Assembly: GCF_014640975.1 (NCBI RefSeq) | Contig: NZ_BMHO01000001.1 | Coordinates: 1,560,166 to 1,624,165 of the forward strand | DNA: 64,000 nt | DNA from: Microbacterium faecale | GTDB taxonomy: Bacteria; Actinomycetota; Actinomycetes; Actinomycetales; Microbacteriaceae | Direction: 5' to 3' | Shown here: piece after piece, positions 8,447 through 16,321 of the stretch | Layout: each line of letters starts with the position of its first letter | Numbering within the stretch: the first letter of the stretch is position 1 | The notes under the pieces: model-generated | What the model was told of the DNA's origin: nothing | Seen by the model: the letters and a program-made list of their open reading frames with translations, nothing else | Databases searched by the model: none | Made by a program: the position numbers and the translations under genes

Positions 8447-8902
8447 TTAGCCCTTCAGGCGCTTGACGACGCGCGCGGGCACGCCGGCCACGAGCACGTC
8501 GTCCGGCACGTCTTCTGTGACGATCGAGCCGGCCGCGACGATCGCGCCCGCTCCGATCGTGACGCCCGCGAGCACCGTCGACGATGCCCCGATCCACGAT
8601 CCGGCGCCCACGACGATCGGGTCGTGCCGCACCGCGCCCGCTCGACGCTCATGCGGGCCGATGTCGTGTGTGTCCGTGATGAGGCGCACGAACGGTCCGA
8701 TGTTCACGCGGTCGCCGATCGTCACGTGCGGCCGCACGTAGCAGTCGCGGTTGATGAACACATCCTTGCCGATTGTGATGTCGCCCGTGAACTCACCGCC
8801 CCGGTAGATCTGGGTCCGGTCGCCCACGCGAAGCGTGGTGTGCTCGCCCTGGTTGAACTGCACCTGCTTCGCGATGCGCGTGTCGTCGCCGATCTCGAGC
8901 AT
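8447..8902 (-). CDS. Left-handed beta-helix acyltransferase
   Basis: The product is 151 residues. Repeated hexapeptides ([LIV]GxxxxI type: ITIGKDVFINRDCYVRPHVTIGDRVNIGPFVRLI, VVGAGSWIGASSTVLAGVTIGAGAIVAAGSIVT) form a left-handed parallel beta-helix, and DTHDIGPHERR contains the catalytic-type histidine of the xenobiotic/maltose O-acetyltransferase group. It should transfer an acetyl group from acetyl-CoA to a sugar. The start MLEIGDDTRI at 8902 is only four bases from the stop of the GlfT1-like gene, so it closes the five-gene leftward polysaccharide operon. An O-acetylation of the cell-surface glycan is the natural inference; the acceptor is not proven. Confidence 0.85.
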   Translation of the reverse strand: MLEIGDDTRIAKQVQFNQGEHTTLRVGDRTQIYRGGEFTGDITIGKDVFINRDCYVRPHVTIGDRVNIGPFVRLITDTHDIGPHERRAGAVRHDPIVVGAGSWIGASSTVLAGVTIGAGAIVAAGSIVTEDVPDDVLVAGVPARVVKRLKG

Positions 8903-8906
8903 GGCG

Positions 8907-9866
8907 TCAGTCTTCCAGCGGCGCCATGATCTCGAACGACCGATCGCGCGAGAGCGCGAGTCCGTCACGCATGCCCGTCCAGAGGTTGCTCCAGCCGCGG
9001 CGTGTGATCTTGCGCTCGACGAAACCGAGGCGGATCAGCTCCTTCGCGAACGTCGCCGCCGTGCCGAGCGCGAAGGCGAGCGGGCGATAGTCGCCGTGTG
9101 CGCGGTAGTAATGCGACATGATCCCGCGGTTGCGCATGATGTAGTACCGGTACATGTCGCTCGAGGCATTCAAGTGCCGCGTGCCCATATCCCACTGCTT
9201 GATCGACCGCGTGCGCTGCAGCACGAACTCATCGACGATCACGCACGGCTCGTAGCGTGAGGCGAGGTAGCCGTAGATCGTGTCATCCCAATAGATGAAG
9301 AATCGCGGATCCGGCAGACCGATCCGCTTCACGAGCGAGCGATGGATGAACATGCCCTCGAAGCAGCCCGAGTTCATCTCGCGGTACCCGGACTCATCGA
9401 AGCCGGCCGGCGCAAACGGGATCGGGATGCCGAGCGCCGTCGAGACCCGGTACTGCCAGTAGAACTCGGATCCGTCGTAGTCGTAGCGACGCCCCTGCAC
9501 GTGGCGGAAGCGCGGCGCCCACACACCCATGCGGGCGAGGCCGTCTGGCAGCACCTCGACGTCGTCGTCCATGAGCCAGATCCACTCGGATCCCAGCGCG
9601 TACGCGGTCTTCATCCCCTCGCTGAAGCCGCCCGCGCCGCCCGTGTTCTCATCGAGGCGGCGAGAGACGAGCTCTGTGTCGAGTTCGCTCTGGAAGCGCT
9701 CGACGACGCTTGCCGTGTCGTCACTCGAGGCGTTGTCGACGACGACGACGCGACCCGGCTTCGGATCCATGCGGCCGACCGACTCGAGAGCGCGCGCCAG
9801 CAACTGTGCGCGATTGAACGTCACGATGACGATCGCGGCGGTCCGGGGGTCGAATGCGTCGGTCAT
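8907..9866 (-). CDS. GT2 glycosyltransferase, GlfT1-like
   Basis: This is a 319-residue inverting glycosyltransferase. AAIVIVTFNRAQLLARALES and VVVVDNASSDDT form the N-terminal nucleotide site, NTGGAGGFSEGM is the family loop, and WLMDDDVEVLPDGL supplies the metal-binding aspartates. The C-terminal half (GCFEGMFIHRSLVKRIGLPDPRFFIYWDDTIYGYLA) resembles the actinobacterial galactofuranosyl/rhamnosyl transferase group that includes mycobacterial GlfT1. Its ATG overlaps the stop of glfT2 as ATGA, so translation is likely coupled. Placed between GlfT2 and an acyltransferase, it probably starts or decorates a galactofuran-containing chain. The GlfT1 comparison rests on context and overall pattern rather than on a tested alignment. 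Confidence 0.8.
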   Translation of the reverse strand: MTDAFDPRTAAIVIVTFNRAQLLARALESVGRMDPKPGRVVVVDNASSDDTASVVERFQSELDTELVSRRLDENTGGAGGFSEGMKTAYALGSEWIWLMDDDVEVLPDGLARMGVWAPRFRHVQGRRYDYDGSEFYWQYRVSTALGIPIPFAPAGFDESGYREMNSGCFEGMFIHRSLVKRIGLPDPRFFIYWDDTIYGYLASRYEPCVIVDEFVLQRTRSIKQWDMGTRHLNASSDMYRYYIMRNRGIMSHYYRAHGDYRPLAFALGTAATFAKELIRLGFVERKITRRGWSNLWTGMRDGLALSRDRSFEIMAPLED

Positions 9867-11776
9867 GCGTCGTCCTCGAAACTGCGGATCCATTCGTCCT
9901 CCGCCACGAGGCGGGGGAGGGCGGCCCGGTACTCGCGAGCGAGGCGCGGCCATTCCTTCTTCAGACGGCGGTGCAGGCGGATCGAGTCGCGCAACATGCC
10001 GCGGAACGTTCCTCGATTGCGCGTGTAGATCTGCTTTCCGGATCCGTCGGCAGCCGACACGAGCGCCGAGTCGAACGCCGGCACGCGCCACCACTCGGCG
10101 TCGTCCTTGCCGAACTCCACCTCGGGCGTCTGCACGTTCTCCGGGGCCGGGCGGCGCAACAGGTGGTCGAGCAGGGTGCGCGCCGTGAAGACGCGCAGGC
10201 GCAGACCGGTCGGATTGTCGAGCCCCGCGCGGCGGGGCCGCAACTCGAACACCCGGCGGCCCTTGCGCGAGTGGAGGACGCGTTCGGGGTCGCGGTGCAC
10301 GACCGTCTCGGGGTACTTCTTCGCGATTTCACGCGCCTCCGGCATGCGCGTGCGCAGCGTGCGTCGCATGTGATCCGGGCCGCTCAACACGTCGCGCAGC
10401 GCGCGATTGCGCAGCGCCGTCGGGTAGTACTGCATCATCATGAGGTGCTTGAGGTCCATGCGGCGGCTGTGGCGCAGCAGCGTCCCGCCATGGGGGATCG
10501 TCGAGTGCAGCAACCCCGACACGATGCGGTTGCGCGCGTGGAAGTACGCCTGCCAGTCGATCGCGTCGTCCTTGCCGACCCACGACACGTGCCAGAGCGC
10601 CGCACCGGGGAGCGTCACGGTCGGGATACCCGCCGCGCGGGCGCGCAGCGAGTACTCGGCGTCGTCCCACTTGATGAACGCGGGAAGCGGCAGCCCGATC
10701 TCGGCGATGACCGCCTTCGGGATCAGACACATCCACCAACCGTTGTAGTCGGCGTCCATGCGCATGTGCAGAAGCGGGGCCTGGCGCAGGTTCTGCTCGC
10801 GGAAGTCGTGCGGCAGCTGCTCCTGATAGAGGGTGCGCCACATGAACGGCATCTCGTCGACGACCTCGGCCCAGGCGTGCAATCGCGGTCGGTCCAGCAG
10901 ATCGAACATGTGTGCGCCGACGATGACCGGCTTCGTCGCGTAACGGCCGAACACAATCGAGCGGCGGATCGACTCCGGCTCGATCTTGACGTCGTCGTCG
11001 AGCAGCTGCACGAAGTCGCTCTCGTCGCGCTGCATCGTCTCGTGCATCGCGCGGGCGAACCCGCCGGATCCGCCGAGGTTCGGCTGCGTGATCACCTGCA
11101 GGGTGTCGCCGAGAGCGCTGGCGACCTCGGCGAACCCGTCCTGCGCGTCGACCCGGTCTGTGCCCTGGTCGATGAGGAAGACGCGGTCGACGACCTCGAG
11201 CACGCCCGCGCTCTCGGCGAGCGCGGTGAGGGTGTCGAGGCAGTACGAGGGCTTGTTATAGGTCGTGATGCCGAGCGACGCCTTGCCCTCGCGCACCGGC
11301 TCGTGGTCGGTCGTCCACGTGGCGCCCTCGAGCACGACGGGCTCGCGATCCGCGACGATGTCGAACCAGACCCAGCCGCCGTCGGAGAACTGCGTCAGCG
11401 CGATGTCGAAGTGCGTCTCGCTCTCGCCCGACACCTCCGCGGTCTCGATGCGCTGCTGCACGGCGGATCCGTTGGAGCGATACACGAGGACCGTCGCCGA
11501 CCCCGACGTGCGCACGGTGAGAGTGACGCGGCGTACGCTCGTCCAGTGCTGCCAGTATGAGGCAGGGAAGGCATTGAAGTAGCTCGCGAATGACGTGCGA
11601 CTGCCCGGATGCACCCGCACGCTCTCGCGCGAGAGCACGTCGCCGATGTGGGCGTCGTTCGTCACGCGAACGGGGGTGTCGTCGATCGTCGACCAGGTGT
11701 CCGCGTCAAGATACAGCGGCAGGAGGTCCGGGTCGCGGTCGGTCGGGAAGACCACGTTCTGCAGAACGAACGGCAT
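9863..11776 (-). CDS. glfT2: Galactofuranosyltransferase GlfT2
   Basis: The 637 residues match the length of mycobacterial GlfT2. This is a polymerising transferase that adds galactofuranose from UDP-Galf to a lipid-linked galactan on the inner membrane face. Residues 1-160 form the beta-sandwich N-terminal domain (LQNVVFPTDRDPDLLPLYL). The GT-A core begins at SLGITTYNKP (168), with FLIDQGTD, PNLGGSGGFARAM and the DDD metal site at 260-262 in QLLDDDVKIEPE. The acceptor region has NGWWMCLIPKAV and AFIKWDDAEYSLRARAAG, with the histidine in ALWHVSW. A long basic C-terminal helical part follows. A TAGTCT hexamer (11785-11790) that overlaps the stop of the upstream gene suggests an extra internal promoter. 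The family is well supported. Confidence 0.88.
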   Translation of the reverse strand: MPFVLQNVVFPTDRDPDLLPLYLDADTWSTIDDTPVRVTNDAHIGDVLSRESVRVHPGSRTSFASYFNAFPASYWQHWTSVRRVTLTVRTSGSATVLVYRSNGSAVQQRIETAEVSGESETHFDIALTQFSDGGWVWFDIVADREPVVLEGATWTTDHEPVREGKASLGITTYNKPSYCLDTLTALAESAGVLEVVDRVFLIDQGTDRVDAQDGFAEVASALGDTLQVITQPNLGGSGGFARAMHETMQRDESDFVQLLDDDVKIEPESIRRSIVFGRYATKPVIVGAHMFDLLDRPRLHAWAEVVDEMPFMWRTLYQEQLPHDFREQNLRQAPLLHMRMDADYNGWWMCLIPKAVIAEIGLPLPAFIKWDDAEYSLRARAAGIPTVTLPGAALWHVSWVGKDDAIDWQAYFHARNRIVSGLLHSTIPHGGTLLRHSRRMDLKHLMMMQYYPTALRNRALRDVLSGPDHMRRTLRTRMPEAREIAKKYPETVVHRDPERVLHSRKGRRVFELRPRRAGLDNPTGLRLRVFTARTLLDHLLRRPAPENVQTPEVEFGKDDAEWWRVPAFDSALVSAADGSGKQIYTRNRGTFRGMLRDSIRLHRRLKKEWPRLAREYRAALPRLVAEDEWIRSFEDDA

Positions 11777-11787
11777 AGACGTTGAGA

Positions 11788-13119
11788 CTACCGGGCCGAT
11801 CCCCCAGACGGCTGAATCGGCGGCGCCGGGAGCGGCGCGGTCGGATCCAGCACGACGCGCCAGGATCGCTCCTGACCGGCGCGGACTGCGCACACGACGA
11901 GCAGCAGCCAGCCGAGGTCGCCGAGCGCGTAGCTCTCGAAGAGCGACTCGACGAGCAGGGCGACGAGCATCAGCGGCAGCCACGCGTACACGACGGATCG
12001 ACGATCCGCGGCCGCGAGCCAGGCCCGCGCGAGCGCGAGCACGCTGAACGTCGCGAACAACAGCAGCCCCACCCAGCCGAGCTGCAGCACGATGTCGACG
12101 TACACGTTGAGGGCGGAGGCGTTGACCCAGCCGAGCGAGAGGTCGATCACGTTCGTGGGGAACGGCTCTTGCTCCCACGTGCCGAAGAGGCTCCACCCGG
12201 TGACGGGGCGCTGGCCGATCCAGACGCTGATCTCGCTCCACAGCTCGGCGCGCGCGGCGAACCCTGACCGCGCGGAGAAGAACGCCGCGATCGGGCGGTA
12301 CAGCACAAGGATCGATACGACGACGAGCGCCGCGATCACGGCCGTGACGAGGTGAGCGCGACGACGGGCGGTGCGGCGCGACCGACGGGCGACGGCGAGC
12401 GCGAGCTCCGCCGCGACGAGCGCGCTGACGAGGACGACGGCGGTCGGGGAGCCGGACAGCACGAGCAGCAGCGAGGCGAGGATGAGCGAGTATGTCGCGA
12501 CATGTCGGGCGATCGCTCGCGCGCGCCACTCGATCGTGAAGGTGATGAGGCCGATGACCGCGACGAAGGCGAGCAGGTTGCGCGAGCCGAACAGGCCCTG
12601 GATCGGACCGCCGTTCGCAATCAGCCCCTCGATCCCGAGCGCGACGAATGGTGCGTCGAAGATGATTCCCGACAGCACCTCGAGCGCGAGGGACGCCGTG
12701 AGGAGCCACCGCAGCACGTCGCCGACGGCACGGGCGATCTGGAGCGTGTCGCGCACGTGCGCGATCGTGACGGCGACGATCGACCATCCGATGAGTGCGC
12801 ACCACGCCATCACGGTGCGACCGTAGGTACCGTCGAGCGCCCAGGCCAGGCTGACGATCGCCCACACGAGATACAGGACGAGACTCGTGGGGGCGAACCC
12901 GATCAGCGACAGCTCGTCACGACGGGCGACGAGGATCCCGACGCCGAGCACGGCGAGTCCCGCGACGATCGTCGCGAGAGTGACGGGTCCGTTCACGCTG
13001 TGGATCGCGGTCGTCAGGAACGCCGCCGTGAGCGCCGTCAGCGTGTACGCGCGGGCGAAGGCCGCCGACCGGAGCAGATCGGCCAGAGCCGTCAAGGCGG
13101 CACCGCGCGCCGATGTCAT
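11788..13119 (-). CDS. O-antigen ligase/Wzy-like membrane protein (first of two)
   Basis: The product is 443 residues with about ten to twelve predicted membrane helices, separated by short basic loops. The large extracytoplasmic loop after helix eight or nine carries SGFAARAELWSEISVWIGQRPVTGWSLFGTW, matching the conserved arginine-and-GR-rich signature of the WaaL/Wzy superfamily (R-x3-W, GxG region). Proteins of this kind polymerise or ligate lipid-linked sugar chains on the outer face of the membrane. The ATG overlaps the TGA of the second ligase-like gene in ATGA form, so the two are translationally coupled. Two similar adjacent paralogues suggest separate polymerase and ligase duties or two polymers; sequence alone does not decide. 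Confidence 0.82.
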   Translation of the reverse strand: MTSARGAALTALADLLRSAAFARAYTLTALTAAFLTTAIHSVNGPVTLATIVAGLAVLGVGILVARRDELSLIGFAPTSLVLYLVWAIVSLAWALDGTYGRTVMAWCALIGWSIVAVTIAHVRDTLQIARAVGDVLRWLLTASLALEVLSGIIFDAPFVALGIEGLIANGGPIQGLFGSRNLLAFVAVIGLITFTIEWRARAIARHVATYSLILASLLLVLSGSPTAVVLVSALVAAELALAVARRSRRTARRRAHLVTAVIAALVVVSILVLYRPIAAFFSARSGFAARAELWSEISVWIGQRPVTGWSLFGTWEQEPFPTNVIDLSLGWVNASALNVYVDIVLQLGWVGLLLFATFSVLALARAWLAAADRRSVVYAWLPLMLVALLVESLFESYALGDLGWLLLVVCAVRAGQERSWRVVLDPTAPLPAPPIQPSGGSAR

Positions 13120-14540
13120 GCGGGCGCGCCGATTCCCGCGTCGCGCGAGGGGTGGCTGAGCGCAGGAGTGACCTTGATCTTCGCCGAGAAGAGGACGACG
13201 AGCATCCACCCCCACAGCATGATCGGGTTCGACTCGGTCAGCCCCTGTACGAGCAGCGCCCACAGCACCAGGAGGGGGATCAGCGTCAGCGGCGAGTAGC
13301 GCCGGCTTGCGTGACGGTCCCAGCGGGGGCGGTCGACGGCGAAGAACCACGCGCGCCAGACGGCGGATGCGTAGACGGCAGCCACCACCGCGACGCCGAG
13401 CGCGCCGAGCTGGAAGAACGCGTCGAGCCACATGTTGTGCGCCTCGAAGACCGAGATGCCGTGGTCGACGATCCAGCCATCGAACGCCGGATCGGTGGGC
13501 ACCCACGGTGACGCGAAGCCGTTGCCGATCACCGGATGCTGCACCGCGCGGTCGAGCACCGTCTCCCAGATGTCGTCGCGGCCGGTGAGCCCCCCGTCGC
13601 GTCCGAGCGCGGCGGCGACGCGATCGTACGCGAGCAGGCCGATCGCGACGACGCCGACCGTCGCGGCGCTCGCCGTCGCGTAGACGGTCGTGCGTCCACG
13701 CGGCGTCGTCTGCCAGCGCATGACGAGCGCGATCGCCAGGACGGCCAGCACGACGGCGCCCGCGACGAGGCTCGTGGCGGATCCGGCCCGCGCGAGCAGC
13801 CATGCCGCGAGCAGGAGCCACACGGCGCGCATGATGATCCGCTCTACCGGGAGCCGCCCGAGGAACGCGACGCGCAGTCGCACGCCGAACACGATCAGCG
13901 CGACGACCATCAGCATGCCAAGCAGGTTCGAGTTGCCCACGATGCCCTGGATCCTGTCGCCGACGAGCCACGCGTCGAAGAGGTTGCCGCGCACCCAGTA
14001 CCAGTGCGGATCCGCCTCGCCGTCGATCGGGAAGAAGTTCGGCAGGATCGGGTGGTCGAGGATGAGCGCGACCCACGCCTCGAACAGGATCGACAGGGCG
14101 ACGACCCAGCGCAGGGCGACCTCGAGGCCGCGCACGATCTCGCCCCACGTCAGCATGTCGGCCAGGAACACCCCCTGCAGGGTGAACGCCGCGAGCACGA
14201 GCGCGGTCGCGATCGTGGAGCCGGGCCAGGCCGACCACGCCACCGAGACGAACGCGAGGGCGACGTAGGCGAATGCGGCCCACGGCAAGCGGCGCCATGC
14301 GAGCGCCCGCGGTCCGCGGCGGCGCGTGAGGCTGGGGATCCAGATGGCGAGCGTGGCGAGGACGGCGACGGCGACGAGGGCGAGCGCACCGATCATCCCG
14401 AGAAGGTTGTACCACCACGAGTACGCCAGCGCGCTGAACAGCACGAACGTCGCGTATGCGCGCAGGGCGAGGTGCCCCGTCGCCTCCCGCGCCGGTGCGC
14501 GGTGCGGTGGGGACACCGGGTGCGCCGACAGCTTCGCCAT
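13116..14540 (-). CDS. O-antigen ligase/Wzy-like membrane protein (second of two)
   Basis: This encodes 474 residues of a polytopic membrane protein and is the first gene of the leftward operon. After a short cytoplasmic N-terminus it has about eleven hydrophobic segments. The exported loop contains GGLTGRDDIWETVLDRAVQHPVIGNGFASPW followed by FEAHNMWLDAFFQLGALG, the classical GR-x-x-W and H-N-x-W-L motifs of the O-antigen ligase domain, which are better conserved here than in its neighbour. It should join or extend lipid-linked glycan on the outer membrane face. A TAGGCT hexamer at 14547-14552, six bases before the ATG, indicates leaderless transcription divergent from manA. Confidence 0.87.
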   Translation of the reverse strand: MAKLSAHPVSPPHRAPAREATGHLALRAYATFVLFSALAYSWWYNLLGMIGALALVAVAVLATLAIWIPSLTRRRGPRALAWRRLPWAAFAYVALAFVSVAWSAWPGSTIATALVLAAFTLQGVFLADMLTWGEIVRGLEVALRWVVALSILFEAWVALILDHPILPNFFPIDGEADPHWYWVRGNLFDAWLVGDRIQGIVGNSNLLGMLMVVALIVFGVRLRVAFLGRLPVERIIMRAVWLLLAAWLLARAGSATSLVAGAVVLAVLAIALVMRWQTTPRGRTTVYATASAATVGVVAIGLLAYDRVAAALGRDGGLTGRDDIWETVLDRAVQHPVIGNGFASPWVPTDPAFDGWIVDHGISVFEAHNMWLDAFFQLGALGVAVVAAVYASAVWRAWFFAVDRPRWDRHASRRYSPLTLIPLLVLWALLVQGLTESNPIMLWGWMLVVLFSAKIKVTPALSHPSRDAGIGAPA

Positions 14541-14546
14541 GCCTCA

Positions 14547-14588
14547 AGCCTACGGCGCGCGGGGACGCGACCGGTGTGATCATAGGGT
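14547..14588. promoter_or_regulatory. Divergent leaderless promoters of the polysaccharide operon and manA
   Basis: On the minus strand TAGGCT (14552-14547) lies six bases before the ATG at 14540. On the plus strand TAGGGT (14583-14588) lies six bases before the ATG of manA at 14595. Both fit the leaderless pattern of the window, so the whole 54-base gap is regulatory. Confidence 0.5.
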
Positions 14589-14594
14589 GGGAGC

Positions 14595-15743
14595 ATGCTC
14601 GTACCACTTGGCAACGATCCGCGTCCGTTCGACTGGGGGTCGACGACGCTCATCGCGCAGCTCGAGGGACGGCCGGAGGCTGCGCAGCCCGAGGCCGAGG
14701 TATGGTTCGGCGACCACGCCGCCGACGCCGCGGACGTTCGTGACGGGAGTGGTCGCACGCTCGACGAATGGATCCGCCAGGAGGGCGTCGAGGTGGGTCC
14801 CGACGGCCGACTGCCGTACTTGCTCAAGATCCTCGCGGCCGAGAAGTCGCTGTCGATTCAGGCTCATCCGACGAAGCGACAGGCGGAAGAGGGCTTCGCC
14901 GCGGAGCGCGATCTGCCTGACTCTGCGCCGCGCAACTACACCGACGACAATCACAAGCCCGAGATGATCGTGGCCCTGCGCGACGGCTTCGTCGCGCTCT
15001 GCGGCTTGCGTGACATCGAGGCCACCGCGCGCCTGCTCGCGCAACTCGGCGACGCCGCCGCGCCGTTGGCCGCGCGGATCCGCGACGACGCCTCGCTCGC
15101 CGACGCGATCGCGTGGCTGCTGTCGGGGGACGCGCAGCCCGTCGTCGATGCGATCATCGCCGCGCTCGACGCCGCACGCTCGGTCGAGTTCGCTCCCGAC
15201 CTCGCCAATGCCCGGCGAAACGCGGCGCAGTTCCCGGGCGACCCCGGCGTCGTCGTGGGGCTCCTGATGAACATCGTGACGCTGGCGCGTGGCGAGGCTC
15301 TCTTCCTGCGGGCCGGCCAGCTGCACGCCTACCAGTGGGGCATCGGCATCGAGATCATGGCCGCGAGCGACAACGTCATGCGCGGCGGACTCACACCGAA
15401 ACACATCGACGCCGGTGAGCTCATGACGGTGCTCGAACGGCGCTCCGGATCCGTTCCCGTCGTGCGCGCGCAGGAGGCTGCGGAGGCGCCCGGCTTCGTC
15501 GAGTACCCATCCGACGCGCCCGACTTCCGGCTTCTCGCTGCACGGGTGTCGGGATCCGACACGGCGCGCCTTGAGCCGTCGGGAACGGCGATCGTGCTGT
15601 GCACGGCGGGGCGTGTTTCGGTCGCCGCGGGTGAGGCGGCGGAGACGCTCGATGCCGGTCGTGCCGTGCTGGTGACGACAGGGGAGGCTCTCGTCGAGGT
15701 GAGCGGAGATGGCGAGGTGTTCGTCGCGCAGCCGGGTGCTTAA
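14595..15743 (+). CDS. manA: Mannose-6-phosphate isomerase, class I
   Basis: The enzyme interconverts fructose-6-phosphate and mannose-6-phosphate and feeds GDP-mannose synthesis for glycans. The 382 residues show the zinc-binding signatures of type I phosphomannose isomerases: EVWFGDH (35-41), SIQAHPTKRQAEEGF (from 88), NYTDDNHKPEM (114-124) and the catalytic-region ALFLRAGQLHAYQWGIGIEIMAASDNVMRGGLTPKHID. A cupin-like C-terminal domain ends the protein. The ATG has GGGAG close upstream and a -10 hexamer at 14583. Its place beside whiB2 and near DUF3499 and the metallopeptidase-family gene repeats the order manA/Rv3258c/Rv3259/whiB2 of mycobacteria, but no phosphomannomutase gene lies between. 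Confidence 0.93.
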   Translation: MLVPLGNDPRPFDWGSTTLIAQLEGRPEAAQPEAEVWFGDHAADAADVRDGSGRTLDEWIRQEGVEVGPDGRLPYLLKILAAEKSLSIQAHPTKRQAEEGFAAERDLPDSAPRNYTDDNHKPEMIVALRDGFVALCGLRDIEATARLLAQLGDAAAPLAARIRDDASLADAIAWLLSGDAQPVVDAIIAALDAARSVEFAPDLANARRNAAQFPGDPGVVVGLLMNIVTLARGEALFLRAGQLHAYQWGIGIEIMAASDNVMRGGLTPKHIDAGELMTVLERRSGSVPVVRAQEAAEAPGFVEYPSDAPDFRLLAARVSGSDTARLEPSGTAIVLCTAGRVSVAAGEAAETLDAGRAVLVTTGEALVEVSGDGEVFVAQPGA

Positions 15744-15812
15744 CGCGCGATTGTGACACGCCGTCGCGCCTCAAACCTTCAATCTGCGGATGAACCCTCT
15801 ACGATCAGCGAC

Positions 15813-15842
15813 TTGATATTCGCTAATTACACAGGTGTAATT
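15813..15842 (+). promoter_or_regulatory. whiB2 promoter with a perfect 18-bp palindrome over the -10 region
   Basis: AATTACACAGGTGTAATT at 15825-15842 is a perfect inverted repeat (8-bp arms, 2-base centre). TTGATA (15813-15818) and TGTAAT (15836-15841) are a -35/-10 pair at 17-base spacing. The -10 is therefore inside the right arm, and a protein bound to the palindrome should block or reshape the promoter. The leader would be about 40 bases and ends in a GAGGGGGAG ribosome site. Confidence 0.65.
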
Positions 15843-15889
15843 ATCGAGGGAAGGCACCCGACGCTGGGACTGACCGAGGGGGAGAGAAC

Positions 15890-16231
15890 ATGAGCGCACC
15901 GTATTACCGTTCCGAGGCACCGGCCGACTGGTTCGTCGACCCCGCTGAGCGTGGCGTTCCGGGAACGCTCCACGCGCTCGAGGCCACGGACGATGGCGCC
16001 CTGTCGTGGCAGAGCGACGCACTGTGTTCGCAGACCGACCCTGAGGCGTTCTTCCCGGAGAAGGGCGGCTCGACGCGCGACGCGAAGCGCATCTGCGAGT
16101 CGTGCGAGGTGCGTTCACAGTGCCTCGAATACGCGCTGCAGAACGACGAGCGCTTCGGCATCTGGGGTGGCCTGTCCGAGCGGGAGCGTCGCCGTCTCAA
16201 GAAGGCGCAGCAACAGCAACAGGCGTCCTGA
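15890..16231 (+). CDS. whiB2: WhiB family iron-sulfur transcription factor, WhiB2/WhmD type
   Basis: This is a 113-residue Wbl protein. Cys46, Cys69, Cys72 and Cys78 form the C-x22-C-x2-C-x5-C cluster ligands for a [4Fe-4S] centre, followed by the beta-turn GIWGG (90-94) and a basic C-terminus RERRRLKKAQ for DNA contact. Wbl proteins act on the primary sigma factor; the WhiB2 type is linked to septation and cell division in mycobacteria and streptomycetes. The long N-terminal extension and its neighbourhood (manA, then metallopeptidase-family protein and DUF3499) favour WhiB2 over WhiB1. The promoter carries a perfect palindrome. The run of five glutamines near the end is unusual but harmless. 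Confidence 0.9.
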   Translation: MSAPYYRSEAPADWFVDPAERGVPGTLHALEATDDGALSWQSDALCSQTDPEAFFPEKGGSTRDAKRICESCEVRSQCLEYALQNDERFGIWGGLSERERRRLKKAQQQQQAS

Positions 16232-16321
16232 CCGTCCCGCGCACGCCGGAACTGAGTGAGAGCTTCGCCCGGTGTGTCTGTGACGGGGTCCAGGCAGGCG
16301 AGCGCTTAGGCTGAGCGGGTC

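Noticed and set aside
9854..11560. Plus-strand open frame of 568 codons opposite glfT2
   Set aside because: The minus-strand frame has the GlfT2 signature with correct length; the plus-strand product is arginine- and leucine-rich without motifs.
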